From NCBI GenBank assembly GCA_903908715.1, contig CAIVSY010000003.1:1-64000 (forward strand): a stretch of DNA of 64,000 nucleotides. The letters run 5' to 3'. Source of the DNA: an uncultured bacterium. Its GTDB lineage: Bacteria > Verrucomicrobiota > Kiritimatiellia > CAIKKV01 > CAITUY01. The notes beneath the pieces are model-generated. The model saw only the letters and a program-made list of their open reading frames with translations. It had not been told where the DNA came from and searched no databases. The translations under genes were made by a program, and so were the position numbers. This document shows, one piece after another, positions 59,140 through 64,000 of this stretch; position 1 is the stretch's first letter; every line of letters starts with the position of its first letter.

Positions 59140-60699
59140 TCACCGTACGTCCACGACAATATCGTCCGACCGGGTGGCTGCGGGTTTCGTTTCGGCAACG
59201 GCTTCCACCTGCTTGTAGGTCGGCAGATAGCGGTAATACACTTCCAGCATCAGACAGCAGAGGGTTGTCGTGTACACCTTCCCTCCATGATCACCGCCGG
59301 CCCAGTGCCCATCCTTCTCCTGGGCCTTGACCAGCATCGGAAGGAAGGACTTGTTCCACTCATCCCAATCCTTACCCCCGCGCTGGAACTTGACCTGGGT
59401 GATGTAGTACCACGCATAAACCGGATTCTTCCCGGACCCGTGCCCCTTATTATCCGCCTTGTCCGGCTCCACCGGCGTCCACACGGCCGCCGGCGAACCG
59501 GTCCTCAAATACTCAACACCCGCCTTGACCTCCGGAACATTGGCCTGTCCCAGCAACTGCAGGCACAACGTCCCGGCGCCGGTCATGGACGAACTTGCCG
59601 ATGTTCCCGGCCTGCCGGGGTTGCCGCTGTATCCGAACCCACCGTGCTGCACCGAGAACGCCTCTTTCTTCAAATAACTGATCCCCAGTTCAATCGCCTT
59701 TTCAAGATCCTCATGCGAACATCCTGCCATCTTGGCCGCCTTCATCGCCTGGAACTGCCAACCGGCCACCGACAGATCCCAGCGGTCGCCCTTGCCATAG
59801 CCGTAGTTGTACCCGCCCGTTGGCTGCTGTCCCTTGGTGATCACATCGATCCCCTTATCCATCGCATCCTTGAGGGCCATGATCTTGGTCAGGGCGAATC
59901 CCTCCCCGATTGCATACGTACAAATCCCATGCCGGTAATCTCCCCCGAAACTCCCGCCGGCATTCTGCTTGGAAACAATGTATTTCATGGCCTTCTCGAC
60001 CGTCGCGCCAAACTCCGCCGAGGAAGGCGTCTCCCCGTGCGCCAGGAAACACAAAAGCGCAAGACCCGCCATTGCCGGCGCATCCGTGGGATCCACCTTC
60101 GACCATGAGCCATCCTCATCCTGGTTCTTCTTGAGCCACCGCAACGCCCGCAATACCGCGTCCTCACCCGCTCCTGTTCCGCCGTAGGCCTTCAGCGCAC
60201 CCGCGCGGCCGCCTGCCGAACGCCCCGACAGGGTCCCCGGTAACCCCTTGATGATCAGCGGGCTCTTCGTCATGATCGGCGTGGTCACCGGCGCCGCATC
60301 CGTCTTCGGCGCGGGGACATCCACCGGCGTATCCGAGACAACCGGCGAATCCACTGAAATATCCGATGAGATTTCCACATCCGAGTCCATCCGCTCCTGG
60401 ACAATCTCCTCCTTGATCTCATCCAGTTTGACGGTCTCGGGTGTCATCATCACCACTTCCACCGTGGAATCCTTCTGCATCGCCTGGCCAACCGCGAAAA
60501 TCGCCAGCAACAGCACAACCAGCACACAGATCCCGACCGAAAGACCCCATGAACTCATCATCCGCGTCGCTTCAAATTTCGCGAAACGATACTCCCCAGA
60601 ATCCTTCGGCGCCCGCAAACCCTTGACAACCCTTCGGAAACGCCTGTAGGCGCTTTCATCCATCATCAGCAGGGTAGCGTCTCTGTCCATTTCGCTCAT
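59140..60699 (-). CDS. TonB-like anchored alpha/alpha-toroid protein
   Basis: 519 residues. A cytoplasmic N-terminus of about 50 residues precedes one membrane helix (WGLSVGICVLVVLLLAIFAV, 51-70). A linker of about 75 residues follows, acidic then proline- and valine-rich (SPVVSDTPVDVPAPKTDAAP), reminiscent of TonB. From about 155 to 515 it is a helical-repeat domain with QW-type motifs: NQDEDGSW near 182, KQNAGGSFGG near 243 and QEKDGHWAGG near 470. No DxDD motif is evident. Gene order (ExbB, ExbD, ExbD, then this protein) puts it exactly where a TonB or TolA would be, so I infer that ExbB/ExbD energise it. Ligand and purpose are unknown. Confidence 0.85.
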   Translation of the reverse strand: MSEMDRDATLLMMDESAYRRFRRVVKGLRAPKDSGEYRFAKFEATRMMSSWGLSVGICVLVVLLLAIFAVGQAMQKDSTVEVVMMTPETVKLDEIKEEIVQERMDSDVEISSDISVDSPVVSDTPVDVPAPKTDAAPVTTPIMTKSPLIIKGLPGTLSGRSAGGRAGALKAYGGTGAGEDAVLRALRWLKKNQDEDGSWSKVDPTDAPAMAGLALLCFLAHGETPSSAEFGATVEKAMKYIVSKQNAGGSFGGDYRHGICTYAIGEGFALTKIMALKDAMDKGIDVITKGQQPTGGYNYGYGKGDRWDLSVAGWQFQAMKAAKMAGCSHEDLEKAIELGISYLKKEAFSVQHGGFGYSGNPGRPGTSASSSMTGAGTLCLQLLGQANVPEVKAGVEYLRTGSPAAVWTPVEPDKADNKGHGSGKNPVYAWYYITQVKFQRGGKDWDEWNKSFLPMLVKAQEKDGHWAGGDHGGKVYTTTLCCLMLEVYYRYLPTYKQVEAVAETKPAATRSDDIVVDVR

Positions 60700-60715
60700 G
60701 AGATCACCACTTTCC

Positions 60716-61108
60716 TTACATGCTCATCACAGAGAGGTTCTTCAACCCCAGCTTGCTGCATAAATCCAGCACTTCCACCAGCATACGATGCGGCGACTCC
60801 AACGCACACTTGATCACCACCGTCTGCGTCTTGCTCACATCCGCCAACCTCGCCATCATCTTCTCAAGCGAACCGTAGCTGACCTGCCGGTCATTCAAGG
60901 TGTACCCGTTTTCATACACCCCGATCTGCAAAAGGTCGGTCTTCTGATTCTGAGGCGCGGCCGCATCCGACTGAGGACGGTTGACATCCAGATGCGCAAT
61001 GACATCCTCCGGCTTCAGCGAGATGATGAAGAAAATCAGCAGCTGAAACACACAGTCAATCATCGGCGTCATATCAAGTTTCGGTTCTTCTCCCTTGGCT
61101 CTAGCCAT
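60716..61108 (-). CDS. Biopolymer transport protein ExbD/TolR, second copy
   Basis: 130 residues. The single N-terminal helix has LDMTPMIDCVFQLLIFFI, with the essential membrane Asp in MIDCVF. A periplasmic domain of about 95 residues follows. ExbD/TolR assembles with ExbB/TolQ to use the proton-motive force. It is 16 bp upstream of the toroid gene and 12 bp downstream of the first ExbD gene. The two ExbD copies differ clearly in the periplasmic domain, so they could be a heterodimeric pair rather than a recent duplication. Confidence 0.92.
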   Translation of the reverse strand: MARAKGEEPKLDMTPMIDCVFQLLIFFIISLKPEDVIAHLDVNRPQSDAAAPQNQKTDLLQIGVYENGYTLNDRQVSYGSLEKMMARLADVSKTQTVVIKCALESPHRMLVEVLDLCSKLGLKNLSVMSM

Positions 61109-61120
61109 GACGCACCTCCC

Positions 61121-61540
61121 TTATCCGCCCTTTTTCTTCAATGCCGCAAACTGGATCCGCCAGACCCCCGCCCGCGTACAGGCATCCATCGCCCGCTTGA
61201 CATACACATGCTTCGCTCTGCGGTCGGCGCGCAGCAGGATCTGCACGTTGTTGTTCCCGATGCGACCAACCGCCTGCTTGACGATACCGAAAAGGGTTTC
61301 CTCGTTCATCGGCACCCGGCCAATGCTCAACAACCCCCGGTCATCCACCTCGACGATCATCGTGCCGGGAACCTTCTCCTCGATCTTCGGACCATTGGGG
61401 GACTTCGCCAGTTCGATCTTCTCGTTGATCTGGTCGTTGTCCAACTTGAAAGTCACGATAAAGAAGATCATCAGCTGGAAGACGCAATCAATCATCGGCG
61501 TCATATCCATGTTGATCCCATATTCCTTATTTCGCGCCAT
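61121..61540 (-). CDS. Biopolymer transport protein ExbD/TolR, first copy
   Basis: 139 residues. The membrane helix reads MDMTPMIDCVFQLMIFFIVT, with the proton-carrying Asp conserved. The periplasmic domain includes an insertion with KSPNGPKIEEKVPG that the second copy lacks. It is the second gene after ExbB in a tight minus-strand group. Its role is the stator and proton pathway of an ExbB/ExbD motor. Confidence 0.92.
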   Translation of the reverse strand: MARNKEYGINMDMTPMIDCVFQLMIFFIVTFKLDNDQINEKIELAKSPNGPKIEEKVPGTMIVEVDDRGLLSIGRVPMNEETLFGIVKQAVGRIGNNNVQILLRADRRAKHVYVKRAMDACTRAGVWRIQFAALKKKGG

Positions 61541-61603
61541 GGGTACCTCCCCGGAAGCTTGCCTGCCGCGTCACCGGCGCGGCAGGAACAACAGGCGTAT
61601 GGT

Positions 61604-62407
61604 TTAGTCCGCTACCACTTCGACATTACGCAGATCCTTGATCAGATCCATCGTGATCGCCTGCATCCGCAGGGTCATCCGATTGGCCACATTACGATAC
61701 ACGGTGTAGGACGTGATCGCGGGAATCGCCACACACAGTCCCGCCGCCGTTGTCCAGAGCGCCTGCGAAATCGCAAGAGCCAGCACACCCACGTTGCCGG
61801 CACCCATCGTGGCCAGTCCGGCAAAGGCCGCAATCATGCCTTGCACCGTACCCAGCAGCCCAAGCATCGGCGCGAGCGACGCCGTCACAGAAAGCCATGC
61901 GATATGCTGCATCAGCCGCTCGCTCTCGAAGTCCGCCGCCACCTGCACCGCCTCCTGAATCGTGTCAAAACCTTCCTCCACATGCCCGAAAGCCGCGCTC
62001 AGGATGTTGGCCATCGGACCCGGCTCCTCCTTGCATTCCTGCAAAGCCTTGACCACATCCCCCTGCGCCATCGCCTCGGTGACCTTCTGCACCAATGCCG
62101 GCGGAATGATCCGCTTCGCCTTCACTGTCATCGAGCAGTCAATCGTGAAGTAAATACAGGAGAGAAGCGATCCCAACAGCCCGATCCAGATGAGCACACC
62201 AAGGAATCCACTGCCGGCTACAACCGCCCAGAAACCCGTGTCGACTTCCTTCTTCGCCCCTTCCTGCGCTGACTTGTCGAGTTCCAACTGCCCCGCCCCG
62301 CCGGCAGGCGCCGGATTCTGAGCTAAACAGTCCGAAACCATCGCCAACCCCAGGATCACCACCAGCGCCAACCCAATCCACCTGCTCATAACAATCTGCC
62401 TCCTCAT
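61604..62407 (-). CDS. MotA/TolQ/ExbB proton channel protein
   Basis: 267 residues with AAGGAG before ATG 62407; an ATG at 62389 also has a ribosome-binding site. The N-terminus looks like a signal peptide or extra helix (WIGLALVVILGLAMVSDCLA), common in this branch. Three helices follow: one near residues 70-90, the channel helix in SLAPMLGLLGTVQGMIAAF near 178, and ALWTTAAGLCVAIPAI near 218, with conserved Thr residues. It forms the pentameric ring around ExbD. First of the motor genes, 39 bp downstream of a periplasmic repeat protein. Confidence 0.92.
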   Translation of the reverse strand: MRRQIVMSRWIGLALVVILGLAMVSDCLAQNPAPAGGAGQLELDKSAQEGAKKEVDTGFWAVVAGSGFLGVLIWIGLLGSLLSCIYFTIDCSMTVKAKRIIPPALVQKVTEAMAQGDVVKALQECKEEPGPMANILSAAFGHVEEGFDTIQEAVQVAADFESERLMQHIAWLSVTASLAPMLGLLGTVQGMIAAFAGLATMGAGNVGVLALAISQALWTTAAGLCVAIPAITSYTVYRNVANRMTLRMQAITMDLIKDLRNVEVVAD

Positions 62408-62446
62408 TTTGTATTACTCCTTACTAACTGAATATTACATGAATCT

Positions 62447-63244
62447 TCAGATTTTCCCGCTCACCTTGGCGGCATATTCACTATCCTTGTATTCCTGCAC
62501 CAGTTTCTTGCGCAGTTCGTCCGCCCTCGGGTCCCGCAATTCGTCCAGAATCTCCGCCGCCTTGAAGAGGGCCTCCGGCTGCAACTCACGAATGTTTTCA
62601 AACAGAATGACCACGCGCAGGTAATCGAGCAATGCCGGCTCCTTCTGCCCGCCTTCGCGGTTCATGTTCCCCCGCATCATCATCGCGGCCGCCACCATGG
62701 GCCTCGGTCCCGACGCGATCACTTCATCCAGGTCCTTCTTGAGCATCGCCCCCCGACCCGCCTGCAACAGGACATTCCAGTAGGTTTGCGTCACTTCCAC
62801 GGGAATCTCCGCCTTGGGCATGGATTCCATATAGCTCTCCAAGGCATCGGCCGCCTTCTTCGGCTCCTTCATTCCCAGATACGCATTCGCCAGAAGGCGA
62901 CGAGCCTCCCCGTCCCAACCCAGCATCCGGTAACTGGTCGCAATCCCGTCCAGCAGCGGAATGGCCGCCGCATACTGCTTGGCCGCCATCATGGCCGTCG
63001 CCTTATCCCAGTCGGCGGGCTTCTTGACATCCACTCTCTGGACCTGCGCCTTGGGAATGGTCGAAATCGCGCCTTCCGGAGTCTCGACCCGGTACGCCTT
63101 TTCCCCCTCGCGCCACTGGATACTGCGCGCCGCCAGTTTTCTTCCGTTCGTCAGCAATATCGAATCCTGGGCCGCAACCGTCATCGCCGCACCCGCCACC
63201 AGGACGGATAGAACCGCCATCTTCACGATCATTCCGCTGTTCAT
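62447..63244 (-). CDS. Secreted helical-repeat (TPR-like) protein
   Basis: 265 residues from ATG 63244, with AAGGAGA upstream; the longer frame to 63325 is not supported. The signal peptide is KMAVLSVLVAGAAMTVAAQ. A beta-rich segment follows (LLTNGRKLAARSIQWREG, about residues 30-75), then helical repeats of TPR type, such as ATAMMAAKQYAAAIPLLDGI and ALESYMESMPKAEIP. This is a periplasmic scaffold, resembling in place and design the CpoB/YbgF protein of Tol-Pal systems. It lies between a second repeat protein and ExbB, so probably serves the same machine. Confidence 0.8.
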   Translation of the reverse strand: MNSGMIVKMAVLSVLVAGAAMTVAAQDSILLTNGRKLAARSIQWREGEKAYRVETPEGAISTIPKAQVQRVDVKKPADWDKATAMMAAKQYAAAIPLLDGIATSYRMLGWDGEARRLLANAYLGMKEPKKAADALESYMESMPKAEIPVEVTQTYWNVLLQAGRGAMLKKDLDEVIASGPRPMVAAAMMMRGNMNREGGQKEPALLDYLRVVILFENIRELQPEALFKAAEILDELRDPRADELRKKLVQEYKDSEYAAKVSGKI

Positions 63245-63254
63245 GCCTGTCTCC

Positions 63255-64000
63255 TTACTTCTTGACCTCTGGCGCAGCCGCCGGAGCCGGCTGCGCTGTG
63301 ATAAGCTTGACCTTGGCCTGGTCACGCCACTGCCGCACCTGATCCATCAACCTGCCCTGCGGGAAAACCTTGAGATAGGCCTCCGCACCATCCAAGGCGT
63401 CACTGTAACGTTCCAGGGAAATCATCAGGGGCACTCCATCCTCAACCGCCCGCTCATACCACGGGGCCACCTTGGCATCCCCGGCATCCGCAAGCAGAAC
63501 AATCCGCAGGTAGGACGCCATGGCATCGGTTTTCTTGCCCTCCAGCAATTGAAGCCGGGCCGTCTCATAATCCGCCCTTGCCCGCAGCCCCGCATCGCGG
63601 ATGAACTTACGAGCCTGATTGATCGCCGCCACTGCCTTGTTGAAGGCAATCTCGCGCTTGCCGGCATCCTGCTCCTTCGCCGCCACCTCGGCATGCGCCC
63701 GGCTCAACAGGAAGTTGCATTCAACCGTGAAACCGGAATTGGGATACTTGGCCATCAGTTCATCAATCGTCTTGACCACACCCGGCCAATCCCCGGCCCC
63801 CGCCTGCGAATTCGCAAGACCAACCATCGCCGGCTCCCAGATCGCCCGCTGGCCCACCGCCTTTGTCGCCTGCCGGTAGAACTTTGCCGCCGTTTCATAC
63901 TGTTTCGATTCATAGATCGCCACAGCCGCCTGCAAAAACTGGCCCGGCGTATATTTTGCCGCGTCCGTCAACATCTTCTCCACCACCACCACGGCCTTGT
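63255..64000 (-). CDS. TPR-like periplasmic protein, partial (start beyond window)
   Basis: At least 248 codons, open at the window end; the first in-frame start candidates (GTG run near 63992) are probably internal. It is made of tetratricopeptide-like helical pairs, such as AVAIYESKQYETAAKFYRQA and MAKYPNSGFTVECNFLLSRA. It ends in a Pro/Ala-rich tail (AQPAPAAAPEVKK). It is 10 bp upstream of the second repeat protein and so heads, within this window, the ExbB/ExbD/toroid gene group. A periplasmic scaffold role is inferred; its signal peptide would lie outside the window. Confidence 0.8.
   Translation of the reverse strand, partial: KAVVVVEKMLTDAAKYTPGQFLQAAVAIYESKQYETAAKFYRQATKAVGQRAIWEPAMVGLANSQAGAGDWPGVVKTIDELMAKYPNSGFTVECNFLLSRAHAEVAAKEQDAGKREIAFNKAVAAINQARKFIRDAGLRARADYETARLQLLEGKKTDAMASYLRIVLLADAGDAKVAPWYERAVEDGVPLMISLERYSDALDGAEAYLKVFPQGRLMDQVRQWRDQAKVKLITAQPAPAAAPEVKK

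Noticed and set aside
60788-62272. 494-codon plus-strand frame opposite the ExbD and ExbB genes
   Set aside because: Antisense of three recognisable motor genes; Arg/His-rich product.

Overview
The window looks like chromosome from a Gram-negative bacterium of the PVC group, most like Kiritimatiellota/Verrucomicrobiota/Lentisphaerota. This is inferred from the gene repertoire, not from a marker gene: ExbB/ExbD next to a prenyltransferase-like alpha/alpha-toroid protein, an ECF sigma factor with a toroid-bearing anti-sigma factor, a uroporphyrinogen-decarboxylase-fold protein, a C10 peptidase with calcium-binding tail repeats, a 31-residue basic protein and beta-barrel proteins. The DNA is GC-rich, except for roughly the first 4.5 kb, which is visibly more AT-rich.

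Layout. 1-10.2 kb is a surface-glycan or glycolipid locus: two large membrane proteins (one cut by the window edge and over 760 residues long), an SDR epimerase, a Gfo/Idh/MocA oxidoreductase, a B12-binding radical SAM enzyme and two GT2 glycosyltransferases. 10.4-18.2 kb holds a 2239-residue secreted RHS protein ending in a Tle1-like (DUF2235) lipase domain, followed 10 bp later by a small lipoprotein that is a good immunity candidate. Related repeats lie on both sides, including a 37-bp tandem array at 18.4-18.65 kb. 18.7-22.9 kb carries F1 ATPase alpha-gamma-beta-epsilon, with no delta or F0 genes in the window. 22.9-28.5 kb has a C10 protease, tRNA-Cys, a URO-D-like protein, a small basic protein, a PTS EIIA protein and a beta-barrel protein.

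28.5-31.8 kb has an ECF sigma factor, a zinc-finger anti-sigma/toroid fusion, and a divergent secreted toroid protein. 31.8-36.7 kb is gyrA-gyrB. 37-39.8 kb is an Fbp-type ABC permease and ATPase without a binding protein. 39.9-43.9 kb has an SDR, a PAS-PP2C phosphatase, a sugar nucleotidyltransferase and a LysM lipoprotein. 44.3-56.4 kb is a second surface-polymer locus: SGNH hydrolase, SxtJ-like protein, carbamoyltransferase, DUF5989 protein, GT39-like enzymes, methyltransferase, sulfatase-like enzyme and DUF2079 protein. 56.4-64 kb, all on the minus strand, runs from two periplasmic repeat proteins through ExbB, ExbD, ExbD and a TonB-like toroid protein to mutL and a beta-barrel protein.

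The most interesting material is the toroid family. Three proteins share QW-type repeats with no evident cyclase DxDD motif. One is placed where TonB would sit beside ExbB/ExbD, one is fused to an anti-sigma factor, and one is secreted. I propose that they form or sense an envelope system driven by the proton-motive force. The RHS-lipase-lipoprotein cassette is the second most interesting item. Family assignments come from recognising motifs; no database search was run.
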